Shown here one piece after another: positions 37,491 through 50,300 of a DNA stretch of 64,000 nt (positions are counted from its first letter, which is position 1; each line of letters starts with the position of its first letter). Source of the stretch: Pelecanus crispus (Eukaryota; Chordata; Aves; Pelecaniformes; Pelecanidae); NCBI RefSeq assembly GCF_030463565.1, contig NC_134649.1, positions 35,055,044 to 35,119,043 of the forward strand, read 5' to 3'. Under the pieces are notes generated by a model. That model saw only the letters and a program-made list of their open reading frames with translations. It was not told the DNA's origin and ran no database searches. The position numbers and the translations under genes were made by a program.

Positions 37491-40400
37491 ACAATAATGT
37501 TATTTTCTTTGACAGGTGACTTTGTGAAATACTGCTAAAACCATAAAATACTTCTGCTTTGTACTTGCTTGTAGAGAAGTACAAAACTTTTAACATTCTT
37601 ACTCAAATGTTTAATGTCTAATAAGGAACAAATTTTATGTGTAGCTAGTTCAATATTGGGAATTCGGATCTTTGGAGTGCAGAATTTATTTATTTTTGTA
37701 AGCTGAATGTTTGCACTTTTAATTTTGTTTATAAGTAAGGGAAAAGAAAGAAACAAACCTATCTGCTCAAGTGCATGCCAGAAGATACAAATCATGTGAA
37801 GAAGATTTAGTTTCTAGAAGAGATCATAAAACTTCTCTACCAAATGTGTAAACCACATTTTTACTGAATGTGGAAGAAAAAGTTTAAACCCACAAAAGTC
37901 TTCTTTAAATCTTCGTCAAACTATTAAAAATGCAAGTGAGTATGTCCATTTCATACCACAAAACTGTAATATTTTTTACCAGACTCTTGTTTCCAGTAAG
38001 GCATTTTGAAGAGTTTGTGTTTGAGAGATATAGCCTGTCCTATTATTAGCCAATAATCTCAAAATAAGTCCCTGGCAAATGTGAAGGACAAATTAGGGTG
38101 CTACAGGTCCAGGTACTCAGGCTCTTTTCCACTTTTTCTCATTCTTTGTGAGAAGAAAAGCTGGTAGCAAAGGCTCCAAGCTGGTATTTCCACAATAATA
38201 ATGTACTTTTCATCTTGGCAAGTAGTAGAAGCTCATCTGTTCTTCTGTGAACTAAATCATGAAGGATATGAACTGATAAGTAACCTAATCAACTATCAAT
38301 GAACTTACAGGATTTGGGTGTCTCTTAATAGTCATTGTTTGCATGCTCATAGTCTGCATAATTATATAGTGCTGATGCCTGCTCTTCACTAAACTATTAG
38401 GGAGGTCACTGAGAACAGAGATACTTCAGTTTCCTGGGCAAGGGGCAGATATGTGGGCTCACATTTGTTTGGAGGAGGCATTTCCTCAACTGACAAGCAG
38501 CATTCAGTGTGCCAGACACTCCAGCGCAGGGTCAGTACTCAGCATGTAAGGTGACTGTGAAACATCAGCTGTTTCTGCATCGTACAATTTGTAACCCCTT
38601 GTCAGTATGTGAAGACAAGGCAGGGAAATCTTAGGGTATAAGAGCACAAGTTGTCCTATCCTTTCTCCTCTAAAGCTTTGGAGGAGTAACGATGAGTAAA
38701 AAGTCGTTGAGTTTAAAGTCCATGGGTTTACTGTATGCAGGGGCATTTCAGGACGCACCCTATAAACCTGTGATCATTTATTTTAGCAAAGACTTGTAAA
38801 ATTGCAAGCGCTTCCTCACTTTTACTTACTGTTACTCCAGTCATGAATAGTGCATATTAAAGCCCTACTGGAATGAAAGAAAATACTTGAAGTTGAACCC
38901 TTGAATTTGAATGTTCCTATATTAATTTTTTAAGTTTGTGGTGGAATACTTGTTTCTCTAAAAAAGAAAATGAGGTAACCATAGGCATTTATATTGACTT
39001 AGAAAGGGCAGTTAAAAGGGCTTATTCTGTTTTGAGATGTAGTTCTCTTTTGAAGAAGTCAAAGGTTCTGGACTTCTGTGTGTTACAGATGAAGCTGTAT
39101 TGCTTGAAGATTTGAGCCTCTTCTGCATTTTAACAATCTGACAGCTTAGCAGTCATAATGGTGGTAGATACTTCAATAGAAATGGATTTTATAGCTTTGG
39201 TTTGTAGGTGAAAAAATAAATTTCATGAAGTGTATTAAAACATTAAAGAATATTATCATTCTATCTAGACGATAAAACTGAGACTAAAATTTTTATTTTA
39301 AAATTATTGTTTATCCTTAAACTAAATATGAATCAGTCTGTGTATTGACTTGATTAGAAATGATTGGGTGCTGCTCTTAGACAACTCCAGTTGCAGAGTG
39401 AATCACCTTTATGCCACCTTTTTGATGGCTGCTGATGTTTTAAATTAATGAATTTTACTTGCAGTTAAGATGTGTTAAACATGAACACTTGAAAATATAA
39501 TGACTTGGCTAGTGAGTGGTGAACTGCTGTGGTCTTATGATCACATGACAATACCTGGCTCCAAAGGAGCAGACAAGTTTTCAGCTTTCAGATTATAATT
39601 AATTAGATGTTAGAATTATAACTCTGAGTAGGATATAATACAGTCTCAAGGGATTGTACTCTTTTAAGCCAAGACTAGAGTGTGGATATTGTACATAGGA
39701 CTTACCTTTCTAAATAACTAGCTTTATAATTCAGCTACTGTACCTCTTTTCAAATCAGAAGAAGCTTATCTAAGTTTAAGTTTATATTTTGCCATTTGTA
39801 GTATTATCTCTATTATGGATACTTTGCTGCATCTAGTTCCTAAGGCTAAATACCAAAGGCTGTGCTCTCCAGAAGAAGATTGAAGAGTTCACTCACCTTT
39901 GAAAACCTATAGATAAGTACATGTTAGAGCAAAATTGTCAAAAAAATCAGAGGGAAAAATCAGAGTGGATTAATTTTTTGATAAATGTCATGGCTTCACG
40001 ATGGAATTTACTCTGTCAGTAACTGTTAGGTTGATAAAAATTCATGAGAATTGATTCCTGAATTTTAGTCTCGTGTTACAGGTATATTCACTCTACCAAA
40101 ATAGCTGGATTTTGGTGCATTTTATTCTGTAGCTTTTCCTAATACAGTTTTTCTTCCTATACTAATAGTTTTTTACAAATAGTGAGATTTCAATGACGAA
40201 AGTAATAACACTTCAAAATACATTAAAATTGGTGAATGCTTTCCCTCAACTTCAGTAGTAGTTGGATGCTGCTATATTTTCCACTAATATGTGCGGTGAT
40301 TACTTGATAATTTGATGCTATATCTATTCAAGCATGCTGTGCATGAGTTTGGCTAAAATATGTGATATTTTTCTTATAGTTGCTAGCTGTGATTTTGTAT

Positions 40401-43225
40401 AAGCGGTAACAAGCAGTAAAATGTGCGCTATGTGGTTTGCAGTGACCTTCCTTGCTGGGAATAATTGTAAGAAAAAAACCCAAATACATGCTTAGAAATT
40501 CTTTGTTTGGCAGGCTAAATCTGGCTTGTATGCTGCTGTCCTAATTGCGCATAGTGATTGGAGACCTTTTCAGCTTGGACAGACACAGATCTTCCAAAGG
40601 GCAGAATCAAGTACTTGGTTTCATTTTTTATTTTGTAATACTGTATATATATCAGTCTAAAATAGAGCAATGTGTGTGTTCTGAGCTATAGATTTCTAGT
40701 CTGCATACATTGTTTTTATGTAAATTTGACAAGCATTCATGCCTCTAAAAAGGACTAGAGGTTGTTTTTATCAATAATTTAAGCATTGTAATTAGTTGGA
40801 AGTTAAATGTCAAGATTTTTCTTTCCATTTGGATGTGCCCTAAAATTAACTTGGTTGTGCTAGAAGCAACTCTTGTGTTTTAGCAAGCTTTTCCTTAATG
40901 TAGGAACAGCAAATTGTAACAGCTGTGCTGGGTTACAGCATCAAGCCTGCAATCCTACTCTGACACTGACCAATAGGGGATGTATAGGCAGTGAAATAAA
41001 TGCATAGTACTGGATGCAGTAGTCCTCATCTCAAGAACTTTCTGAGGCAGAGGTATTGTGTTTATTGGTTTTAAGTGAGACTGTACACATCACAGGTAAT
41101 AATTCAGTAGTTTTATACCATACTTTCTTTCAGCGTTTTGAGAGAACATCATCTGGTTATTGTGCTTTCTTATTAGTTGTTCTCAATTTTTTTCTTAAGA
41201 TGTTTCAGCTGAGACAAATTTTCTAACATCTCCCCCATAAAAAAAATTCCATTATGGAGCAATCTCCCACTCACCTACTCTTTCCATTGCTCCTTTAACA
41301 AGCTATTTTTTTCTTTATGTCACTGTAGTAGATATTTTTGCTTTTTCTGCACCTGTAAGGAAGTAAAAATTAAGAATGCAGTGATTGTTTCTGCAGAGGT
41401 GTTCTTCAGAAATAATGTTTTGAACAAGAACTGTTCATGACATGATGACATTTGGATTCCTTGGAAAGATGATCAGAGATGCAGTCATGTATAGTGTGTC
41501 ATAATTCAGTATTGTATCAGCTTGATTCTGACCCAGTATTTACCAAGTAGTGATCTGGGTTATTAGAATATTCTGGTTTTGTTTTTCCTGCCTTTTGAAG
41601 GCTTTCTGGTCTCATTTAGCATGTAATAGATAGACACTATTTATTCAGTAACAGATACTGTTATGGAGGAAGAAAAATATTTTTCTGTTAAAATAACACA
41701 GATGTCTTTTAAAACCTGCACTTAATAGTATTTTGTCTGTTGTTATTAATCTAATGCTTATTTTGGCAAATATCAAGTATGAAATTCAAAAGTAGTCAAA
41801 GTATTTTCTTTGTCAGATGTCAAACAGAATCCAGCAGCAAAGATGATACCAATATTGGTCTGATTTCCCCCCTCAGCCCCCCCTGCAATTTAAGAGCTAC
41901 TTTTTGCATACTGCAGCTGCTCCCCCAACATCTGATTTTCTGTGTTTCTAGGATCCTGAATTGTAGCAGTATTTCTTGTGTAATGGAAGGGATAGTAAAA
42001 AAAGTGCATTTTGAGAAAGTAGCAGCTGTGATATCTGCTTCTTCTATACCACAAGTAAACAGCATATGCATGTGAAACTTACTACATGATTTAGGGCTGT
42101 GTCAGCCATGCCTTTCAGCAGATTTCACAGTCACGAGTTTCTCATTTTAATTGCAACATTTCACTGTAGCACTTTTGAGTAATTTTATTGGCAGAAGGTA
42201 AAGTCAGTAGGTCCTGGACAAATTCTAGTAATGACTTTAGCTAAATCAGATTATCTCCTGATTTTTAAATATACTTTCTGCACATTATTGGTAATGATAC
42301 CACATTACATATATCTACATATAATGATGGCTCAGAACAGTGTTCCTGAGTATACTGTGCTTGCAGTATTTCTCATAAAAGTATATTGTAGTATTATGAA
42401 ATATATTCCTAGCTTACTTGTTAGTAAATAGAAACATATTCCATATCATGCCACCATAAATTTGTTAATATTCTCTGGTGTTTTTTGTAAAGAAGGCAGC
42501 TAGTTGTGAAGAAGGTAAGCTACAGAACATTGAAGCATTTGTCTGTGAATCAAAGTGTGTGGTGGACACAATTTAACAACTATTTCTTGCTTTATTTTTT
42601 GTCCTGAGATTTTAGTCTAATTTGGTATCATATGTTACTAATGATTGTGTAGTTTTCTTAAAAACAATTTTCCATTACCAGACTATCAAATTAACATGTG
42701 TACAACAGGCCAATAGCATAGTCTTAGTCTTAAAAGATAATGAAAGAAGCTGGTGATTCCAGCTGAAGTAGGAGGAGGAAAACACAGTTGGACTGAATTT
42801 GGTGAACAATAGGCAGCAGCTGTTAAAAGACAATCAATTGTTCTGTTTTCAGCCCATTATGCTATCTTCATTACTTAATGAGTAGTAAATTAATTAATCA
42901 AGTAGTCAGCATGGAAGTATCTAAGAGAAAATAAGACACTCTAGTTAAACAGTAGAAAACAGTTCAGTTAGAATTAAGTTGTGCCCAACTGTTTCTGTTT
43001 TGTTTAGAAATCTCTCCTCCCTCCTTGCTTCCTAAAAATAAGAATCTTTGCAGAAGTGTTGAAGGCCTGAAGGAGACAGTACGCCAACCCTGATTCATGA
43101 ACCTGTTTTTTCCCAGTCCTGTAAGAGATGATGGTGGCAATCCCATCACTTTGTTGTTTTCCAGTGAGATTGACCAAAGTGTCTGTATGAGGCCCAGATA
43201 GATAGAGCCTTCCTAATTATTTATT
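37491..43225 (+). other. CACNA1D: CACNA1D intron 3 segment, no exon or known repeat seen
   Basis: AT-rich DNA with ORFs of at most about 100 codons and no recognisable domains. The 98-codon + strand frame at 41,779-42,075 overlaps an 83-codon frame on the minus strand and looks like chance. Confidence 0.55.
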
Positions 43226-43322
43226 CATAGAATCATAGAATCTTTTAGGTTGGAAAAGACCTTTAAGATCATCCAGTCCAACCATTAACCTAACACTACC
43301 AAGTCCACCAATAAACCAATTA
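43226..43322 (-). mobile_element. Short CR1 LINE 3' end
   Basis: CATAGAATCATAGAATC followed by AGGTTGGAAAAGACCTTTAA and ATCCAGTCCAACC is the reverse complement of a CR1 3' terminus. It is only about 97 bp long. Its sequence differs from the copy at 37.3 kb, so it belongs to another CR1 subfamily. Confidence 0.9.
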
Positions 43323-43390
43323 AGGGTAGGGTAATAATTTCATGTTTCCTGGCTTGGTGGCTGGATTATTTGTTAATGAAAGTAAAAACT

Positions 43391-44325
43391 AGGAATCATT
43401 AAGGTTGGAAAGGATCTCTAAGATCATCAGTCCAACTGTCAACCCAACACCACCATGCCCACTAAACCATGTCCCGAAGTGCCACATCTACCCGTTTTTT
43501 GAGCACTTCCAGGGATGGTGACTCCGCTACCTCTCTGGGCAGCCTGTTCCAGTGCTTGACTACCCTTTCCATGAAGAAATTTTTCCAATCTAAACCTCCC
43601 CTGGTGCAACTTGAGGCCATTTCCTCTTGTCCTATTGCTAACTACTTGGGAGAAGAGCCCAACACCCACCTCACTACAACCTCCTTTCAGGTAGTTGTAG
43701 AGAGCAATAAGGTCTCCCCTCAGCCTCCTCTTCTCCACACTAAACAACCCCAGTTCCCTCAGCCGCTCCTCATAAGGCCTGTGCTCCAGACCCTTCACCA
43801 GCTTTGTTGCCCTTCTCTGGACATGCTCCAGCACCTCAGTGTCTTTCTTGTAGTGAGGGGCCCAAAACTGGACACAGTATTCCAGCTGTGGCCTCACCAG
43901 CACCGAGTACAGGGGCACAATCACCTCCCTGCTCCTGCTGGCCACACTATTCCTGATACAAGCCAGGATGCTGTTGGCCTTCTTGGCCACCTGGGTACGC
44001 TGCTGGCTCATGTTCAGCTGGCTGTCAACCAACACCCCTAGGTCCTTTTCGGCCAGGCAGCTTTCCAGCCACTCTTCCCCAAGCCTGTAGCGTTGCCTGG
44101 GGTTGTTGTGACCCAAGTGCAGGACCCGGCACTTGGCCTTGTTGAACCTCATACAGTTGGCCTGGGCCCATCGGTCCAACCTGTCCAGATCCCCCGAGCA
44201 AGCTGACACTCCCACCGAGTTTGGTGTCATCTGCAAACTTACTAAGGGCATACTCAATCCCCTCATCCAGATCATTAATAAAGATATTAAACAAGACTTC
44301 CCCCAAAACTGAGCCCTGGGGAAGA
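43391..44325 (-). mobile_element. CR1 LINE, 5'-truncated, with frameshifted reverse transcriptase end
   Basis: About 935 bp on the minus strand hold the C-terminal part of CR1 ORF2 and the 3' UTR. The terminal ATTCTATG repeat is missing or decayed. The upstream part encodes the RT segment [14 protein letters not shown] and the catalytic FADD motif (44,226-44,237), followed by TKLGG. The frame then breaks near 44,190-44,210, apparently through a deletion. Downstream coding resumes in another frame with [52 protein letters not shown] and [21 protein letters not shown] second frame disruption follows FRLEKF near the 3' end of the ORF. The element cannot encode an intact protein. Homology to bird CR1 is clear. 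Confidence 0.93.
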
Positions 44326-44356
44326 GTTTTGGGATCCTGTTAGATATGCTTTTCAA
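43439..44356 (-). pseudogene. CR1 ORF2 C-terminal remnant (305-codon open frame)
   Basis: The longest open frame in the window is not a host gene. It is the tail of a retrotransposon ORF2, downstream of the RT active site, with the FADD motif left in a different frame. Its first 50 or so codons and last 40 or so lie outside the conserved frame and are noise. The Met at its start is not a genuine initiation site. Confidence 0.85.
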
Positions 44357-47300
44357 GACTGTGGTGCTAAATTTGCTACTGGAGATACTCTTGAGGAAGG
44401 AGGCATGGGAATGCTTCTGGGGAGCAACCTTCAGTATCAGGTCCTTCTTTTGGCCTACAGACCAGTGTTGTCTGTCTTCAATATTGCAGTGGTTCTAATA
44501 AATGAATGCCCAGGCAAGATATGAGAAGATGCATTGTCCTTTTAGTGAATACATACCATTCCACTCACACTTTTCTTTTCCTAGCTTGTCAAGCAGTTAG
44601 TGTTTTCCTTCAGCTACCCTGGCCTTCATTAAACTAGGCATTAAGGAGTGGACTGCATATTTATTTCTCCATTATGCAGAATATTTTAGTTATGTCATTG
44701 AGAAAGGTAGCTACAGTAAAGCAGAGAAGATGAGTAACAAGCAAGGGGTAGAGTCATCCCAGAGAACATGCCTCATCTGTAAAATTGCTAACTTCAAAGT
44801 CTTCCAAACTGAAAGTTTAAAAACATGGGATTTTTTGGCAGTTGGTAGACAGGCTTCATGCCTGTGTACTTACTGCTGTTCCCCTCAAAAATTGTGCCTA
44901 CACCTCGTTTTCTCTGTCTATTGTTTCATCAATACACACATTTAAAAATAATTTTAAAATTGCCTCAATTGTGGAAGGTTCTCTGACTTCTAACTACCAT
45001 AAAACAGATCAGAAAGTCTCCAGAATAAAGTAAATGTTTTCCATTTATATCAGGATGCTGCATTGTAATTTAGGGGAAAGATAAGTCTTAATAAAAGTAA
45101 GAAATGAAGATAAGCCAGGTAAACAAGCTTAGAAAAATCCCTTTATTTTTTAGCAATGTTAAAGAATTCCTAACACTTCGAAATTCCTTATTTGCCAGGA
45201 GTATCTCTGGTTGCTTGCAGATAAAATAAATGGATCATGTTTTATGTTCACTGGTTTGTAATTTAATGTACGGTGTAGAAAGTCCTCAGTGGATAAGATC
45301 TTCAGAACTACTGCTCTGGAAGTCTGCCACTTTTGTTCAGGAAATTGTTGTCGCTGAAGTTGATATTGTTTCAGTAGAGTATCTGTGTGTGCGTGCATAC
45401 ACATAAATATACATATATACTATAAGTTTCTAAGAATATACATATGATACCACATCAGTCCAGAATGATTACTCTGTATGAGAAAACTGAGCAGTTGATA
45501 TGTGGAAATTTTTTTAACACAACTAGAGCAGTTGAAATGGTCACTTGTCCTAATTTCTTTTTAGGCTGGTAGACCTGCTGGTATAATAACCAGAATGTCT
45601 CCCCCCTGCTTTCCCTTGCCTTGATTGTTGAATGTAACTGAAATTTTAATTGGGAGATTGTTCTACTTCCTTGAAAAGAGTTCTCTCTTTAGCGCTACTG
45701 CTGGACTGAAGTATGTAGTGAGCAGTACATTAATGATGAAACTGTTACAGAAATTCCTTTTTCCATTAAGATGCTTTTGGATCACTGATAATAGCTTCTA
45801 TGAGTTCTTAAAGGAGACCTTGTCTCTAGTGGTACAGAGGAGCCATCTCACAAACAACTACATTGCTTGTCTATGGCCAGCAGACTCAGTGAAGAATCTC
45901 ACAGATTATTCACCTCAGCTGAGCTTTGTGCCTTTGTAAATTTACATGTGTTTTTAGGAGGCTAGGCAGGAATCGGTGAGCGAACTGGGTCTGTTTGGTG
46001 TACCCACACTGTGTGGATACAGGACTTTGGTAACCTAATATTGGAATGCCACAGTTTAAAGGAAAGTTTCCATGCAGGATGCCTATGAATTTCAGTTGCC
46101 CTTGCTGTATACACTATTGGGTGCCTATCTAGGAAAGCCCCCAAGCTGACCTGCACATAGGGCACATGGGAGCAGCTGGTCACTGTGTTCCCATCCTTCT
46201 ACACTGGCCACAGGCATGCACTTCGAGTGGGATGAGGAACTGGGAGCCTGATAGTGTGTTCTCCTCCATCAGCACTGTCTTCTGTCCTCCTGATGCGGGG
46301 ATAAGACAAAGTTGGGCTTAGGTGCTAAATGGGGCCTAAGGGAACTCTAGCCACTCTCTTGCTACGTTTGTGCTGGCAGTCTACAATCATGATGTAGTTC
46401 CTGAGTTTGCAAAATAACCAACATGACTTATGCAGCGGGATGTACTATTAATGGTGATATCTGGTCTTGACCAGAAACTATGAAGTTACTAGAAAATGGG
46501 GAAATGTGTTCTGGAACACATACAGAATTTTCCAGTCTTTATAAATTAGTGTGTTCTGTAGTACTTCTACATTTGCATTCTGTGTTTTTGTGTTTTCTGT
46601 CATTGCCCAAAATGCAGGTCAGCGCATCTTTTGGAGTTACCGTAATTTTTATATAGTACAACTTGCCATTTTTTAAAAGTAGAAGGTTATTCTGTGCTGA
46701 AGGCTGATGTCTGTAAAAGTTCTTGTATATATGAGAAGAGCCTTTTCATTTGGCTCATCAAGTCAGCTGTAACTTTCATTTTTATCTTCAGATGTAGACA
46801 ACAGCTGGGAGAGGAATGCTCTGGGTTGCTTTCACTGCTGATAAATACTTTAGAAATCATTAAAGAGAAAGCTCTTTCATGCTGAGGAAAAATCCTGCTT
46901 TGTTGTCTATCCTTCCATGAAAACGTAGAAGATTTTGTGTGTCTCATTAGTATTAATGTTATCTGTTACAAATCTGCCGACTACCTCTAGGAGAATAAGC
47001 CTGCAGTTTTTTAGCATTATAATATGTTGCCAGCTATCATAATGTTGTTTTATCCCTCATCAGCATCCCTTGCAAACAGCATCTTACACAGTGAGCTCTG
47101 AACTCAGACTCTGTGCATTCGTCCAGTTTTGTTTAGGGGGGTGGAGGCAGGAAGAAATAGCACAGTCCTTACTGGACACTTTGCATGGAATTAGTATCAA
47201 GGTCATATGCAGTAAGAAATGCAGTGAATATAAAATTCAGTTATTTGAAATTATAGTCTAGAAGCTTTTTGCTTTGAACTGGAACACTTTTAAGATTTTA

Positions 47301-50300
47301 GTTTGTGTCAAAACTTTGGCCCATATGAAGATTTTCTGGATAGCTTATAAAGAAATGTCAAGTTTCTATAGCCAGATGTCTGTTTTGCAGTATCAAAATC
47401 TATTAAGTGACAGGTTATCCAAAGTCAAGATGCTTATGTGTAATCTGTGATTCTCTCTCTGGATCCTTTTCTAAAATGAGATTCCTAATACCACATTTAA
47501 TCAACACTAGTATTACAGAGTTTGCTTATTTCATCAGTTGTTTTATGGAAAATTTTTAGGCAAAAATGTACTGTGATACGCTGAAATTATCATTTGTTTT
47601 TCATATGTTAAACAGTGACAACATAGAAAAAGAAGGCAATAATATGTTTAATTTAACACAAAATTTAGCAGTTAACAAAGGGGAGCTCATGCGTGAAGTT
47701 CATAAAGCAAGTGCTTTTGTATTTTAGTCTTTATTCTAAAATAAATTACATGATTGAAGATGAATAAGGTCACTAGTAAATGCATATCCAAAATATTTGT
47801 TTATGTCTTAGCAGTATAGTCTTCCATTTGCAAGCTGATTTCAGATATCTAGCTGTGATAAGAATGTGGTCCATCACCTTGTAACAGTTGATGTGTCAAT
47901 GATCTACAGGTTTTTCAGTGGTTTTCAATACCTGAGCCTGCAGTTATGGTGGAGGAGGGGGTAGAAGGATATTGGAATGTGGATACTTTGATAGCACGGA
48001 CAATGCATGGGAATGATGTTGTATCATTTTATCTGTCTTTTACTCAGAATGTAGCCGGAATTGAGGTGTGGTTGCTTTCTAATTATACTGTTGAATTTGC
48101 TTTTGGAATTTTGGGGGGGGATTTCAAGATCATGTAATTCTTCAGATTTCAGGTGTCAAACTGTGCCATGTAATGTGAGTTTATATGCATGTGAGTTGTG
48201 GTCTTCAGTGCCAGTTTTACTTAGAAATGTCTATAATTTTTTAAAATGACAAACAGTTTCACACCGTATTTGCTTTGTAATTACTTTATTTACCAATTCT
48301 CTTTTACTACCAATAAACTTTCATATATAAGGAAGTTATAGGCTTCATTTCAGAGGCAGGGAAAGAAAAGCCCAAACTTTCCAAAAATACAAACTATACA
48401 GAGAAGTTTTGGATATTATAGACAACTGTGTGTGGTGAAATTTTCTTTAATGTAGCACTAGGTTTTTTTTCTTTAAACATAAGGCTTTGTCATATCTGAA
48501 ATCAAACTCCTTTTAAACTCTTTTTAATGTTTCTTGAAAATCCCAGACTTTATTCATAGTATCTGTTCTGATTTTTCACAGAGTATTTATTGTGGTGGAA
48601 CCTAAGTAGTGTTCTGAGAATTTTTTTTGGTGAGATGTTGTCACTTTTATTTCTTTTTTTGGAGTAGGTTATTCATCACACAATTTCAAGAAAAAGAATC
48701 AATGTTGAGAATTGTAAGAATGAACAGCTAAAATGGCAAAAAAAACCATCATGAAGGTAAATAGGAACTTTCAAAAATCACTTCTGTTCAGTGTAGTTGA
48801 TCCTACTGAAACATTTAGTTCATTTTTCTTTCTCCTCTTAAGCATCAGCTTCCCATTTAGTTTTGTCAATGTCTTGGGTAAACAGTGAAGTTTTGGAGAG
48901 GGAACTCGTCAGTTTACTTCCTATCCATTCATTGTGAGGCCTGGACAATATACTTGAATTGTATTAGCCAAAATCTTAGCAAATTCTTCCCTGTTGCCTG
49001 AATATATGATCTGTGCTAGTTTTCTAGCCTGTTAAATAGAGTTTATTGCCTATTAAACAAGAGGCCTGGTTGTGAATGTACAAGCATTTAGCTGACTTAT
49101 CCTATTGATTTCAATGAGTGTATTTATTTCAGTAACTGTTAACAGTATAATTTAAGGGATCCAAATCTGTCTCAAGATGTTAAACAATTAAAAATTAGTA
49201 ACTTGAAGATGTAAGTTACATACTTTCCTGTATTGCTTATTTAACACGGGACTCCATTTAAAAGGGATTAAATGAACAAATACTTGAGTTTATCCCTGAA
49301 ATTATTGTTGTTTTATCTAATTCCTTGTTAATAAATCTTTGGTTTGTCTTCTCATTTCCCTGTTTTTCTTACCCTCTTCCTTTCTATTTCCACTTCTATT
49401 TTTCCTTTGTGCTTTTTGAACTGAAATTGCCATGTCTTACCTGGTGGGTATTGGACTGGCTTTTTGGAGTTTGCTTGCGCATGAACTCTGAAAATGTTTT
49501 TCATCTTGAGTAGTGTGACTGCTTGAGCTGTGTAGAGCACATGTAAGGAAAAATACTCCTTCTACCACTATGTAGGTAGAAGACATTTAGTATTTCCTTG
49601 TTTTACATTATGCTGGAGGAAAATTCTTGATACAGCTCACCAGCATTTCCTAACTACCTGATACTTCATGGATTGTCTGGTATTTGCTTTTCTTTCTCGT
49701 TGGTATTATTTATACTAAGTATGGTACTCCTCTCTTAGACCTTGAAACTAGTAATGATTGCTTGACTGAATTTGTCAGGTCTCTTACTAATAGAGCAAAG
49801 GCGTAAGAATGGGAGCCCATTTGTATGGCTTTGGAGAGAGGCTAGCGCTTCTGACAAAGAGTTTGGAGGCTGGAATTAAGAAGGACCAGCAGCAGAACTC
49901 TAGGTGCCTTCATCTACCCATACAGCCAGGGAATCTAACATATAGAGGCTCAAGGACATGTATGATAGTTAAAAATGCTCCACATTAGGTTTCCTTGCAG
50001 AACAGAGATCAGAGGCTATGAATAGATGAAAAGGAAATTAGGGGTGATAGTAGAGGTGAGGCGAACACAGTTATTTTGGGCGTGAATTCAGAGCAAACTG
50101 AATGTATTACTTCAGACCTAATTTTCATACTAAAACTAAATTTTTGCCAGGATATTTGGTGAGAATTGTCTTGTGTTTAGTGATGTTTGAAAGTAAAGTA
50201 TTTAATACACTTGAATATTTTGTTCAGATACTGGGCAATGTCCCAGTTTATGATGCTGTTAAAATGAGAAAGTGTTTAGAATGAGTAGTGTTGAAAGCCA

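Noticed and set aside
43469-44041. 190-codon + strand ORF opposite the CR1 element
   Set aside because: Antisense shadow of the CR1 ORF2 and 3' sequence.
45625-45939. 104-codon + strand ORF in intron 3
   Set aside because: No recognised domain, no convincing splice context, and composition like the surrounding intron.
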